Below, one piece after another: positions 22,205-34,835 of a stretch of DNA of 64,000 bases (position 1 is its first letter; the number at the start of each line of letters is the position of its first letter). The stretch covers positions 5,470,484 to 5,534,483 of the forward strand of contig JABACO010000019.1 in the NCBI GenBank assembly GCA_013339895.1, read 5' to 3'. The notes beneath the pieces were generated by a model that was not told the origin of the DNA, did no database searches, and saw only the letters and a program-made list of their open reading frames with translations. The position numbers and the translations under genes are program-made. This stretch comes from Ephydatia muelleri. Its lineage: Eukaryota; Porifera; Demospongiae; Spongillida; Spongillidae.

Positions 22205-24353
22205 TTACAGCACGTGAAGGTTTATTGGAAGGTGATTTCTGAAATGAGAAACCTTTTGATTCACTGCAGCTGTATTATTTATTCTTTCAACCTTAATTAG
22301 CCTTCGAGATGGCTCTTGAAGGTCATCGAAGAATTTTCTTTGCCTTGCAATCATTATGGGGAAATGTTGCCTAAGGAATACATCTGGCCTAATGTGCTTT
22401 TCACAGTGATCAACTTTTTTTAGTATGTAATTCCAGGCTTCTACTGTTCCTGATGTTTTACATCGAGTGTTCTGACAGGGGGAGAGTAATAACATGTACA
22501 GTTGCTAATTGTTCCTGCATATTGTGATCATACCACAATAGCAGCGGATTGCAAATGGACATTTTCATCCTTATGGCGCTGCATATCTCCTAATTGTACT
22601 CGAAATAAAGGTTATTATTGCACACAACCTTTTACTTGCATACCTAACAGAAGAGATGTCCAGAATGGTGCCATCGGCAACCATTTGTTTAGAACCACAT
22701 CAAACCACTGAGGTTGATAGAAGGCATTGCTTGATTCTCCTAAATTGCTGACTTGAATCTTGTCCAATTTTAGCCGGATATAGGTGCCAAAAGGCTGCAT
22801 TGATTCAGTTAAGGTATCACTGCCTTCAATGCACTCATAAGTCAGAGATGTACTGCTAACTTCTGATTCAGGTTGAGATACCATCCCTAATGAATTAATA
22901 ACATCCACAATCCCATCATGTGCCTTCTTCACTCCATCTGTATTAGTTTTGTTGCAATAGAGAACCTTCATCAATGTTAGTCTCATTTCTAATTCCTGCA
23001 GTGTTGTGGCGTTCACCAGGGTAGAAAATGAATACATTGCAAATTTGTATTGCCCCTTGTGAAACCTATATGCATTAAAAAAATTCTAAGTGAATTACAT
23101 AATGCATTCTTGATGAATACTAACCACTTTTTGCATTCTTTTTTTGCTGAATTCATTACATGGCTCAAACAAGCATGAGGAAATATCTTTCTCTCGTCCT
23201 TAGACGTTGATGTTCCAGTTACAACACGAAACGATCTATGTAGGTATTCGTGTAATGTTTCATTGTTAAATGTATGCAAAAAGCTTAACAATAAAACAAT
23301 ACTCCTGTCAATGATAACTTGAAGGGGTCTTATCAAGTTTCCTGTACCAAATAGCAGACCTTCAGCTCTACGAAAAGCCTCTAAAAAAAAGCTTATAGAT
23401 AGCACAGTATGGTCAGAAGTGATTAGTTCTGCCACAGGAATTGGTGATCTTCCAGAAATTGGATGCTTTAGCACTAAAGCATAGTAATAGACAGTTGGAA
23501 GTTTCCCTTGTTCTTTTGGTAGTGCTATGATAGTACCTGTTGCATCACAGAATATGGGACTTTTTGGTGCCAAATCATGATATAAGCGCACAGCTACTTC
23601 ATTGAAGCAGATGACACCAAATGGATATGCATGGATATGTTGTATAAATCCACGGACTGGAGAGTCTGGGCGCATGATATTTACACTTGGCATTGAGTTT
23701 AAAAACATTTTTTGAAGGACTAAAAGAGATGTAATGAGATCTTTGTCTTCTTCTAGTTGAAGCCTTGCTTGTGATGAGATCTTCTGAAGAACAGATGTGC
23801 TGCAGCCAACTCCATCACGATTTCCTGAAACAAATTGTTCATTGTCTAGTGACATGAGTCGTCTGCAATATTCCTTAGATGGAGCAATATGGGTGTCCTG
23901 GAATGTGCTTATTATATTCTGTCTAACAGATAGGCTTAAGTTCCTCGAATGTGTTTCCCCAACTTTATGATTAATATTACCATGAAAGTCCACATTTACT
24001 GCAACTTTGTCTTCAATAAAACTGTCCTGGTTTATCCATAGCATCACAGTGACACCACAGGTTTGAAATGTACAATATCCATATGCTTTAAAAATAGCAG
24101 GAGTTTTTTTTCGTGAGTTACATTTTTTGAGCCAATGTCTCTTAAATGCAAAACAGCAGCACTTATTTAAACTCGACAAACCATGTGCCATTGCATGAAC
24201 CCAAGAAGGATTCATTCTGTCACTGCAAGCAAGGAGATCCCACTGTGCTTTTGATATGCAAAACAGCCCATGCTTCTCAAGATTCTTTGTAAATTCACTA
24301 CCAACAGGTATATAATTTGAATCAGTCAGACATTCTGTTGTTTGTTGCGACAC
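22205..24353 (-). CDS. MULE1 transposase core (DD...CxxH type)
   Basis: A 446-codon open frame (24353-23013) holds FCDATGTIIALP (first Asp, near 23550), VYYYALVLKHPISGRSPIPV, ELITSDHTVLSISFFLEAF, LQVIIDRSIVLL (second Asp) and HACLSHVMNSAKKECKKW (CxxH), the signature of MULE-like DDE enzymes. It continues across an intron into 23037-22615 (WFDVVLNKWLPMAPFW) and 22495-22205 (NTRCKTSGTVEAWNYILKK, with E as candidate third acid). No stop interrupts the core frame, so this copy may have been active recently. The exact family (Mutator subgroup or KDZ) is unresolved. Confidence 0.75.
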
Positions 24354-24681
24354 AAAAAATTCCTAAACATGATAGAAATACACTTGGCTGCTAAAATCAC
24401 TGCTAGGTGATGGCCGCAACAATATATATCTGAGATGAATAATTTAATGCATAGATTATACAGTGCATACACAGGGGCATGCAGATATTCAAGTGAACTA
24501 TTAAATGGCAAAGAATATGGCTCATTAATATGAATATATTTTAGAAGGCATTTAATCTTCATTTGTGCATAACAATAGTAAGTATATATGAGATATAGCG
24601 ATGCAATATTTGTATTTGCATACATGGCAAGCAATGGACTAATATTTGACATTGTGCTGCATTTATTTTTTCGATCCCAAG

Positions 24682-26000
24682 CTACAAGTGATTGTACCTC
24701 TTGTTGTAATGTGTGACCACTGACAATTTCATGTGATGAATCATCTGCAAAAGTGCTTGTAGATGATCAACAGTACACACCATATACCTCTGACCTTCAT
24801 TGTAAAATGGAGTAGCAATGTGATGTTCAGTACAAAGTTGGCATTTGTAAACCTCCATTCTATTACTTTCCTCTTCAGATACTCCAACACAACAGCCATG
24901 ATACCATTCCCCACAGAAGTCACATCCGATCATGAACCTAGTTTAAGATTATCATATGAATTTCTTAATAAAGGCACTATAATTCAATTACTTTGCTGAA
25001 TCAAAAGGTTTTCGGCATATGCAATACACCAGAACTTGAGACTCATCCTTCACTGGGACAGATCTGCTTTCATTGTAGTTCAGCTTCATTGTAATGAACA
25101 TGTAATAAACATTGCTATCATGCTACAAAATGTATTATTTATAATAAAATAATACTAATATTATTATATACATGTACACATGTTATGAATCTAACCATGC
25201 ATCCTCTGTACCATCGTGATACTGGTCAAATAATTCAACCTCACACAATGTAATATTCTACTATGAATCAGACTTCATAACTGCTTACCGTGTCCTCCAT
25301 CTCCCCCATCTCATCCTTCACCTCCTCACTAGTAACCTCATCCTCCAACTTCTGACTGTCCTCCACCCCCTCACTAGTCATCATGTCCTCCACCCTCTCA
25401 CTAGCCATCCTGTCCTCCATCTCCTCAGTAGCCAGTTCATCCGCTACCTGCTCATTACACACCACAAGCTCATTAGACATCACATGCTCCACCTGCTCAT
25501 TAGCCATCTCATTCTCATTCTGCCTGTCTACACCAGCCACCATATACTCCTGACGTATAAGAGATTCTTCATAATCTCCACTTTCTGCAACACTATGATG
25601 CTGCAAGTCATCTAGAATAAATGCAGGTAACTATGCTGTACCAGTCATTTGCTTCATAATTACCGACAGATGTACGCACATTGCCTCTGTTGGTCTGCCA
25701 ACATTTGTACACCGCTAAAACATACTTAGAACATGGCTTGTTGCAGTTTGACAAAGCTGAAGCAATTAAAAACCAGTACCCCGTGGGGGCACTTCTTGAT
25801 GCATCAGGAGGAGGCCAGCCCCTCTCCCTAAGAATAGCAGCAAGTCTTTCTATATCAATGTTGTATTTCTTTTTTCCCTGCAACATTCACACTTCAATAT
25901 TCATAAAGAATATACAAACTAGTAAACATACCATGACTTCAAAGACAGATTGTATTGCAAGCGGATTTATTTTATCCCTTATATATTCGAAAAGAACATA
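24682..26000 (-). CDS. MULE1 N-terminal exons: acidic repeat and CFP1-like PHD finger
   Basis: Exons on the minus strand: DKINPLAIQSVFEVM (about 25930-25985); YNIDIERLAAILRERGWPPP to SNCNKPCSKYVLAVYKCWQT (25886-25670); a Glu/Met-rich repeat with units such as EQVADELATEEMEDRMASE (25606-25290, donor GTAAGC); VELFDQYHDGTEDAW (about 25200-25245); then the PHD split over an intron, LVYCICRKPFDSAK and FMIGCDFCGEWYHGCC ... VYKCQLC (25080 to about 24860). The Tyr before the first Cys, FMIG and the Trp of EWYHG match aromatic-cage positions of H3K4me3-reading PHD fingers (CFP1, ING, KDM7). Histone targeting of integration is inference. Confidence 0.75.
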
Positions 26001-26189
26001 TTAGATTAACCTCATTCAAAATAGAACAATTTGTGCCACTCAACTAAATGTGATAAACATGGGAGTCCATTATAGAGTACAAAGGAATCCATGCACAAGA
26101 ATGAATGCAATCACCAATAAAAATTAGTCAACTTTGAGGTCAGTCATAAGGATTGTTATCAGCAAACAGGATATATCCTCCAGATCCAA

Positions 26190-29100
26190 GTTGAAAAAGG
26201 ATGACAAAGCTTTTGGTGTGCACGTGTGCGCATTAGCTTAGTGGACTGGAATAAGGAGACAGAGACTGGTGAGGCTATATAGAAGCACTCACATACGGTC
26301 ACATGATGTCACTGCACTCACATTACCCCAGGTCCTCTAGTTCTGATGACCAAAGTTAACAAAGCCATGGTGTGGGTGTGTGTACACAAGCAAAATGGAC
26401 TGGCATAGGGAGGGGTGGACTGGTGAGACTATAGTATAGAAGCACTCAAATAAGGTTCCTTGATGTCACTGCACTCACTCCATTACCCCATGTCCTCTAG
26501 TTTTGATGACAAAATGTGACAAAGCTATGGTGTGTGTGTGTGTGTGTGTACACAAGTGGAATGGACTGGCATAGGGAGGGGTGGACTGGTGAGGCTATAG
26601 TATAGAAACATTCAGATAAGGTTCCTTGATGTCACTGCACTCACAGCATTACCCCATGTCCTCTAGTTTTGATGACAAAATGTGACAAAGCCATGGTGTG
26701 TGGGTGTGTGTACACAAGTGGAATGGACTGGCATAGGGAGGGGTGGACTGGTGAGGCTATAGTATAGAAGCACTCAGATAAGGTTCCTTGATGTCACTGC
26801 ACTCACTCCATTACCCCATGTCCTCTAGTTTTGATGACCAAATTTGACAAAGCCATAGTGTGTGTGTGTGTGTGTGCACAAGCAAAATGGACTGGCATAG
26901 GGAGGGGTGGACTGGTGAGGCTATAGTATAGAAGCACTCAGATAAGGTCACTTGATGTCACTGCACTTACAACATTACCCCATGTCCTCTAGTTTTGATG
27001 GCAAAATTTGACAAAGCCATAGTGTGTGTGTGTGTGTGTACACAAGCAAAATGGACTGGCATAGGGAGGGGTGGACTGGTGAGGCTATAGTATAGAAGCA
27101 CTCAGATAAGGTCACTTGATGTCACTGCACTCACAACATTACCCCATGTCCTCTAGTTTTGATGACAAAATTTGACAAAGCCATGGTGTGTGGGTGTGTG
27201 TACACAAGTGGAATGGACTGGCATAGGGAGGGGTGGACTGGTGAGGCTATAGTATAGAAGCACTCAGATAAGGTTCCTTTATGTCACTGCACTCACTTCA
27301 TTACCCCATGTCCTCTAGTTTTGATGACTAAATTTGACAAAGCCATGGTGTGTGGGTGTGTGTACACAAGTGGAATGGACTGGCATAGGGAGGGGTGGAC
27401 TGGTGAGGCTATAGTATAGAAGCACTCAGATAAGGTCACTTGATGTCACTGCACTCACAACATTACCCCATGTCCTCTAGTTTTGATGACAAAATTTGAC
27501 AAAGCCATGGTGTGTGGGTGTGTGTACACAAGTGGAATGGACTGGCATAGGGAGGGGTGGACTGGTGAGGCTATAGTATAGAAGCACTCAGATAAGGTTC
27601 CTTTATGTCACTGCACTCACTTCATTACCCCATGTCCTCTAGTTTTGATGACTAAATTTGACAAAGCCATGGTGTGTGGGTGTGTGTACACAAGTGGAAT
27701 GGACTGGCATAGGGAGGGGTGGACTGGTGAGGCTATAGTATAGAAGCACTCAGATAAGGTCACTTGATGTCACTGCACTCACAACATTACCCCATGTCCT
27801 CTAGTTTTGATGGCAAAATTTGACAAAGCCATGGTGTGTGGGTGTGTGTACACACGTGGAATGGACTGGCATAAGGAGGGGTGGACTGGTGAGGCTATAG
27901 TATAGAAGCACTCAGATAAGGTTCCTTGATGTCACTGCACTCACAGCATTACCCCATGTCCTCTAGTTTTGGTGACAAAATTTGACAAAGCCATGGCGTG
28001 TGGGTGTGTGTACACATATGGAATGGACTGGCATAGGGAGGGGTGGACTGGTGAGGCTATAGTATAGAAGCACTCAGATAAGGTTCCTTGATGTCACTGC
28101 ACTCACAGCATTACCCCATGTCCTCTAGTTTTGATGACTAAATTTGACAAAGCCATGGTGTGTGGGTGTGTGTACACAAGTGGAATGGACTGGCATAGGG
28201 AGGGGTGGACTGGTGAGGCTATAGTATAGAAGCACTCAGATAAGGTTCCTTGATGTCGCTGCACTCACAGCATTACCCCATGTCCTCTAGTTTTGATGAC
28301 TAAATTTGACAAAGCCATGGTGTGTGGGTGTGTGTACACAAGTGGAATGGACTGGCATAGGGAGGGGTGGACTGGTGAGGCTATAGTATAGAAGCACTCA
28401 GACAAGGTTCCTTGATGTCACTGCACTCACTTCATTACCCCATGTCCTCTAGTTTTGATGACAAAATTTGACAAAGCTATGGTGTGTGTGTGGGTGTGTG
28501 TACACAAGTGGAATGGACTGGCATAGGGAGGGGTGGACTGGTGAGGCTATAGTATAGAAGCACTCAGATAAGGTTCCTTGATGTCACTGCACTCACAGCA
28601 TTACCCCATGTCCTCTAGTTTTGATGACTAAATTTGACAAAGCCATGGTGTGTGGGTGTGTGTACACAAGTGGAATGGACTGGCATAGGGAGGGGTGGAC
28701 TGGTGAGGCTATAGTATAGAAGCACTCAGATAAGGTTCCTTGATGTCTCTGCACTCACAGCATTACCCCATGTCCTCTAGTTTTGATGACAATATTTGAC
28801 AAAGCCGTGATGTGTGGGTGTGTGTACACAAGTGGAATGGACTGGCATAGGGAGGGGTGGACTGGTGAGGCTATAGTATAGAAGCACTCAGATAAGGTCA
28901 CTTGATGTCACTGCACTCACAGCATTACCCCATGTCCTCTAGTTTTGGTGACAAAATTTGACAAAGCCATGGCGTGTGGGTGTGTGTACACATATGGAAT
29001 GGACTGGCATAGGGAGGGGTGGACTGGTGAGGCTATAGTATAGAAGCACTCAGATAAGGTTCCTTGATGTCACTGCACTCACAGCATTACCCCATGTCCT

Positions 29101-30710
29101 CTAGTTTTGATGACTAAATTTGACAAAGCCATGGTGTGTGGGTGTGTGTACACAAGTGGAATGGACTGGCATAGGGAGGGGTGGACTGGTGAGGCTATAG
29201 TATAGAAGCACTCAGATAAGGTTCCTTGATGTCACTGCACTCACAGCATTACCCCATGTCCTCTAGTTTTGATGACTAAATTTGACAAAGCCATGGTGTG
29301 TGGGTGTGTGTACACAAGTGGAATGGACTGGCATAGGGAGGGGTGGACTGGTGAGGCTATAGTATAGAAGCACTCAGACAAGGTTCCTTGATGTCACTGC
29401 ACTCACTTCATTACCCCATGTCCTCTAGTTTTGATGACAAAATTTGACAAAGCTATGGTGTGTGTGTGGGTGTGTGTACACAAGTGGAATGGACTGGCAT
29501 AGGGAGGGGTGGACTGGTGAGGCTATAGTATAGAAGCACTCAGATAGGGTTCCTTGATGTCACTGCACTCACTTCATTACCCCATGTCCTCTAGTTTTGA
29601 TGACTAAATTTGACAAAGCCATGGTGTGTGGGTGTGTGTACACAAGTGGAATGGACTGGCATAGGGAGGGGTGGACTGGTGAGGCTATAGTATAGAAGCA
29701 CTCAGATAAGGTTCCTTGATGTCTCTGCACTCACAGCATTACCCCATGTCCTCTAGTTTTGATGACAATATTTGACAAAGCCGTGATGTGTGGGTGTGTG
29801 TACACAAGTGGAATGGACTGGCATAGGGAGGGGTGGACTGGTGAGACTATAGTATAGAAGCACTCAGATAAGGTCACTTGATGTCACTGCACTCACAACA
29901 TTACCCCATGTCCTCTAGTTTTGATGACAATATTTGACAAAGCCGTGATGTGTGGGTGTGTGTACACAAGTGGAATGGACTGGCATAGGGAGGGGTGGAC
30001 TGGTGAGGCTATAGTATAGAAGCACTCAGATAAGGTCACTTGATGTCACTGCACTCACAACATTACCCCATGTCCTCTAGTTTTGATGGCAAAATTTGAC
30101 AAAGCCATGGTGTGTGGGTGTGTGTACACAAGTGGAATGGACTGGCATAGGGAGGGGTGGACTGGTGAGGCTATAGTATAGAAGCACTCAGATAAGGTTC
30201 CTTGATGTCACTGCACTCACTTCATTACCCCATGTCCTCTAGTTTTGATGGCAAAATTTGACAAAGCCATGGTGTGTGGGTGTGTGTACACAAGTGGAAT
30301 GGACTGGCATAGGGAGGGGTGGACTGGTGAGGCTATAGTATAGAAGCACTCAGATAAGGTCACTTGATGTCACTGCACTCACAGCATTACCCCATGTCCT
30401 CTAGTTTTGATGACAAAATTTGACAAAGCCATGGTGTGTGGGTGTGTGTACACAAGTGGAATGGACTGGCATAGGGAGGGGTGGACTGGTGAGGCTATAG
30501 TATAGAAGCACTCAGATAAGGTTCCTTTATGTCACTGCACTCACTTCATTACCCCATGTCCTCTAGTTTTGATGACAAAATTTGACAAAGCCATGGTATG
30601 TGGGTGTGTGTACACAGGTTGAATGGACTGGCTTAGGGAGGGGTGGACTGGTGAGGCTATAGTATAGAAACATTCAGATAATGTCAATTGATGTCTCTGC
30701 ACTCACTATA
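26190..30710. repeat. Satellite of ~163-bp units inside MULE1, about 27 copies
   Basis: Each unit includes GGACTGGCATAGGGAGGGGT, GAGGCTATAGTATAGAAGCA, a GATGTCACTGCACTCAC block, TTACCCCATGTCCTCTAG and a short TGTGTGGGTGTGTGTACACA stretch. Spacing of the GGCATAGGG landmark is 162-166 bp, with changes mainly in the GT stretch. Higher-order pairs recur (e.g. 27040-27480, and blocks near 28010-28500 match 28970-29480), a sign of duplication of multi-unit blocks. It lies upstream of the MULE1 genes and ends about 160 bp before the right terminus. No coding capacity. Confidence 0.95.
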
Positions 30711-30879
30711 GGTCACGATGCGATGCCGTTCATGTAATGTATTAAATATGCATGCATTGGGTAAGCGTGTGACACAAATTTCAATGAATGCGCGCGCCGT
30801 TGCAGGTGTTAATGAAGTTAATTGTTTAGGAATGTTAGGCTGTGGAATGTGGGGCCAACTTCTAATCGGTATGGGAAAA

Positions 30880-31049
30880 TAGAAAGAAGACGGCCTAGCT
30901 GGAGATCGGAAAGAATTAATAATTGGATGGACGAGCTGGATAGACGGGGAACAGACACATGGAAAGTGGCCAGAAAAGAAAGGATTGATGGACCTCTTCT
31001 CCAGTTACAGGCCCCGGCTGGTTTACATGCCTGGATGGTGAAATCCTAG
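30880..31049 (+). pseudogene. CACTA-1 accessory gene, 3' end after MULE1
   Basis: Resumes in frame directly after the second ATGGGAAAA copy: RRRPSWRSERINNWMDELD, DTWKVARKERIDG, LQAPAGLHAWMVKS and a stop at 31049. It matches the CACTA-2 last exon with few changes. Thus the gene was intact at this point until MULE1 inserted. The frame upstream to 30822 belongs to the MULE1 end and is not part of the gene. Confidence 0.75.
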
Positions 31050-31179
31050 CCGCGAACACTGAGCCTTTAATTTGTTCTCAGATCATGTGTATGCACTGCA
31101 TTTACATGTACCTGAATATACGTTTTGATGTGATTAATTTTCTTTTCCTACTATTATAAAAATAAAAAAAACATAATGC

Positions 31180-31456
31180 GATCGTCACAACGCGTCATAA
31201 ATATGCGGAGTTATACAGATAGTTTCGTGTTGCATTCACTCTAATATAATAACGCTTGTTGTACGCTTGTTATCATCTCCATACACGGCGTTATACACAG
31301 TTGTTATCCATCAGTTATACACTAGAGTGTAAGACAGTCTCCTTCCACTAGTTATCCACTGCTGTATACACCGTGTTTACCGCAAGTGTTAAACACGTGT
31401 AAGCAAAGTGGATACACGCATTCTACACGGTCGGAAAACATCTAATTGGCACAGTG
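31180..31456. repeat. CACTA-1 5' terminal region
   Basis: Reverse complement of 12926-13200: GTTATACACAGTTG, GTTATACACTAGAGTG, GTTATCCACTGCTG and AACACGTGTAAGC motifs, ending GGCACAGTG at 31456. The next three bases TTA are the duplicated target. Confidence 0.85.
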
Positions 31457-34299
31457 TTAGATGTTGTTCCCTCTATCCAAGGAGTTTGACATACACAGAG
31501 CAATTCAATATTGTCTGTTTTAGTTGAACAAAAGCCTTTCTTATCATTCTGAGTTGACAAAAATGTTACTTCATCGGTCATTAGAGCTTGTATCTCTTGC
31601 AATAGTACATGAGGTTTGTATACCTTACTTTTGACAGATCTGACTCAGGTTGGTAGCAAGCATGAAATACCAAACCAGCAAGCAATATATCTTCTTCACT
31701 CTCTATGAATTGGACACCCCAATGCTTCACTGTAACCTCTATTACTCCATGGCTTTGAACTGCAATACCAGCATGGTAGTTGAGTTCTGACCTGTCAGGG
31801 GCCATGTAGGTAGATATCACCTATACATTACAGAAAGAGTAAAGAATGCTTTGTGAAAAATAATTCATAAGCATTTGCCTCATACCTCAACGATAGGTTT
31901 TCCTCCATTTGAGTCATCAAACATGCATCTCAAAAATGCAACTTGGTTAGAACGTGCTGTTTGTAATACAAAGATACATCCTGGTCTGAGATATTCAATC
32001 TCCTGTGTGTTTGAAGTTAAACATGATTACACGTACACATGCATATTGAGCATATAAGTGGCATGTATATCATACCTTATAGTAAGTAGCTTCACAGACA
32101 TAGGAGGCTGCTAGAATATCCGGGAACAGTATATTGATCTTGGTCAAATATTCATTCCATGATATATTATCAAAACCAGTATCATTTGCACTGTTATATA
32201 ATTGTCGATTACAGTTGACATTAAGACTCTTTCCTTGACACAGTATTGACAAATAAGTAGATTGACTATCACCTTCAATGACAACGTTTGAAGGTGCATT
32301 GTTCTCATTGGAAAACGATGCATGAGGAATGTCATCAATAGCTGCAGGTGGCATTCTGGGAGAGGGTGAAGCATTAAGTGTCGGGGACCCTTGCAGCACA
32401 TCTTCAGGACCTGGTGGAAACTGGTCATGATACGAAGAAGGGTACAGTGTTGTAGAAACTGGTGCACCAGAAATGGATTGAGGTGAAATGTTTCCATCAT
32501 CTGTAGAGTACTTCACATGCTTTGCAGGTGGCAATTGGACGTTTGCTATAAAGACAAAAAATTTATAATTAAAATAAATGTCTTATAAATAGTATAACTT
32601 CATATTCATGCACTGTCAAAAAGTCAAACTTACATGTACATGTATCCGTGTTTGATCTTTTATCATCCTGCTTAAAATCATTTTTTCTGGGTTTTTTTCT
32701 TCCAGAGGGTCTTTCAGTTTTTCTGCTTTCTTTTCGTTGTAGTTCAGATATATTGGGCTGCCATGAATATTTGGGGGCAAGCCAACCATTAATCTGCATG
32801 CTGTGATATGAAAACATGTTCTAGTAGAGGAGCAGGAACATGTCTCTTTAGGAAACAACTTCACAGCATGTGGAGTGATCCGTCATTTTCCATTACAATC
32901 CATGCTCCTCCATCAACAAGTTTAACTCTCTGATTGCTGATTGCTGATTGTGCTAAACTCATCTGACCATCTTGAGAATTAGCTCTAGATGCTGAAGGTT
33001 TCAATTTTTTCTCTGTAGATTCATCTGTATTATGATTAAGATCATGCTTAACTTTGTCAACAATACCTGAAGGATCAAGTCCGAAATCAAGAAATGGCAT
33101 CAATGATGGTTCTCTTTTATAGTGATCATATTCAGTTTTGATTTCAAAGCGGCCACATTGATGGATAGAGCGCTCTATTTCACGATGGTAAAACTGACAT
33201 AAATGATAAAGTGATACAGCTATAACATCTAGTGGGACATGCTTCCACTGTTGAAGTCGATGCAGTACAGCATTCATTGACTCTGAAGGATTGTTTGTAA
33301 TTCCATCCTCTGCATTACATATGCCGGCTGTTTTTAATACCCAAATAGCTGCATGTGCCTTAAATGATGGTAGGAGATTTTGTTCAAAGTAAGTGATTAT
33401 TTTGGGTTTAGATGTAAACTCTTCAGAATTTTTCAATTCCGCCCATGCTCTGTCAAAATCACTTTCCGTAAGTTCATTTTTCATTAGTCCTCTAAAAGCA
33501 TTAGTAAAGTAATTTATTTCAGCAGCAGTGCAGTTGCCTTTTGTCTTTAAATGCCAATGCAAGTCATTCTGTATATGATTCCAGCAGTACAGATGTGTAC
33601 CAACAGGAAAAATGCCTGAAAATTTGAATTCTCTGTCAGTTATTAAATTAACCCTCTTAGTTAACAAAGCAGTTGTAGTTTCTGTAATAGCATCAAGAAA
33701 TTCTCGATGATCTATTTGATATCATTTTGAGTGTATGAAAAATGAGCAAGGAATGATGGGATTGCCAATAAATAAGCCGTGCCTGAAGGTCAGTGTAGAC
33801 ATGTAATAATCCCCCATGTTGAAAACTGTATCATAGTGTAGCACGACTGGGTCAGTGCTTACATTTAGTAAATGTTCCAAAGAATCCAACAAAGGATGAG
33901 CCATTATGTGCACAATGGTCCTTGGATGTATTGAAATGCGTGTAATAAAATCTTTGCTATCTCCTTTTCGATTTGTCATGTTCAGTTGTAGGCATAGTTT
34001 GTAAATGTTGTAAAGTGCATCATGAGACATTCTAAATTCCCGATTTATATCATCTTTGATATTTCTGACCTACAGTTATGTATGAACAATTTTAAAGCAT
34101 ATATTATAACGTTTAACTAAATACCTGTTTATAGTTGCGAGGTGTCATTACACAATGGTTCGGTCCTCCTCTGTCAGAGTTCACGATCTCTTCATATACC
34201 TGCCTGACAGGTTTTAAAGGATTACAAGCTTCTACCTGCATTGGGTTCGAATATAATATATATAATTTATATTCAAAATCGTAATAGGTGAATTATACA

Positions 34300-34425
34300 T
34301 CAAAATAGAACTACTTACTAATTAAGACACAATGAGTCAATAAGGCAATAAGTCAATAAGTAAGCAAGGCTAGGTGTTCAGTTTATTGACTCATTGTGTC
34401 TGAATTAGTAAGTAGTTCTATTTTG
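34300..34425. repeat. Short foldback repeat in a MULE2 intron
   Basis: The left arm contains CAAAATAGAACTACTTACTA and ACACAATGAGTCAATA; the right arm is its reverse complement, with a spacer of about 40 bp containing AAGTCAATAAGTAAGC. It lies between coding exons, so it was probably tolerated by splicing. Confidence 0.8.
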
Positions 34426-34835
34426 TTAAAATAAAAAATTCTAATTATAGTTAATAATTGTATATAAATATTAATGATGTATACCTTTTCCTTAACAAAT
34501 GGAGCAGATCAAATAAATGGTCTGGATGTGTTTTTTGAATTTCGATGCCCAAAGGTTGTAAAAATTGTGTGGTCTCCGGTATAATGAAGTATGTAGTAGC
34601 TTTCATAGCCCCAATATTCCCACCGTCGAAAGCGTGAATCCCCTTGACGACTAACAAGGCTTGCATCATCTACTGCATTTGATCTTTTCTTGATGTCATA
34701 CCCAGCACAGCTAACCACATATACACCTTTTGACACCCATCGATACTGATCACATCTGTGTGTATTAAAAGCAAAATAATAATTCTAACAATTCTCAGAC
34801 CAGACGTCATCATTAATGTTATTACACTGTCAGTA

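Larger units (their letters stand above)
17438..30870 (-). mobile_element. MULE1: 13.4-kb Mutator-like transposon inserted in the CACTA-1 accessory gene
   Basis: Flanked by the 9-bp duplication ATGGGAAAA (17429-17437 and 30871-30879). Removing it rejoins the accessory gene exactly as in the CACTA-2 copy. Terminal inverted repeats start ACCG and share GAAGTT and CACATTCCACAGCCTA, 37 of 45 positions matching by my count. It carries minus-strand genes for a PHD/DDE transposase and a Ulp1-like protease (18405-26000), plus a 4.5-kb satellite at its 5' side. A 9-bp TSD and the D..D..CxxH core fit the Mutator superfamily. KDZ/Zisupton-type elements, which also carry Ulp1 domains, are the main alternative. 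Confidence 0.9.

Noticed and set aside
25268..25606. Glu/Met-rich frame as an independent acidic gene
   Set aside because: It ends at a proper splice donor and lies in line with PHD-encoding exons, so it is best read as an internal exon of the MULE1 transposase gene.
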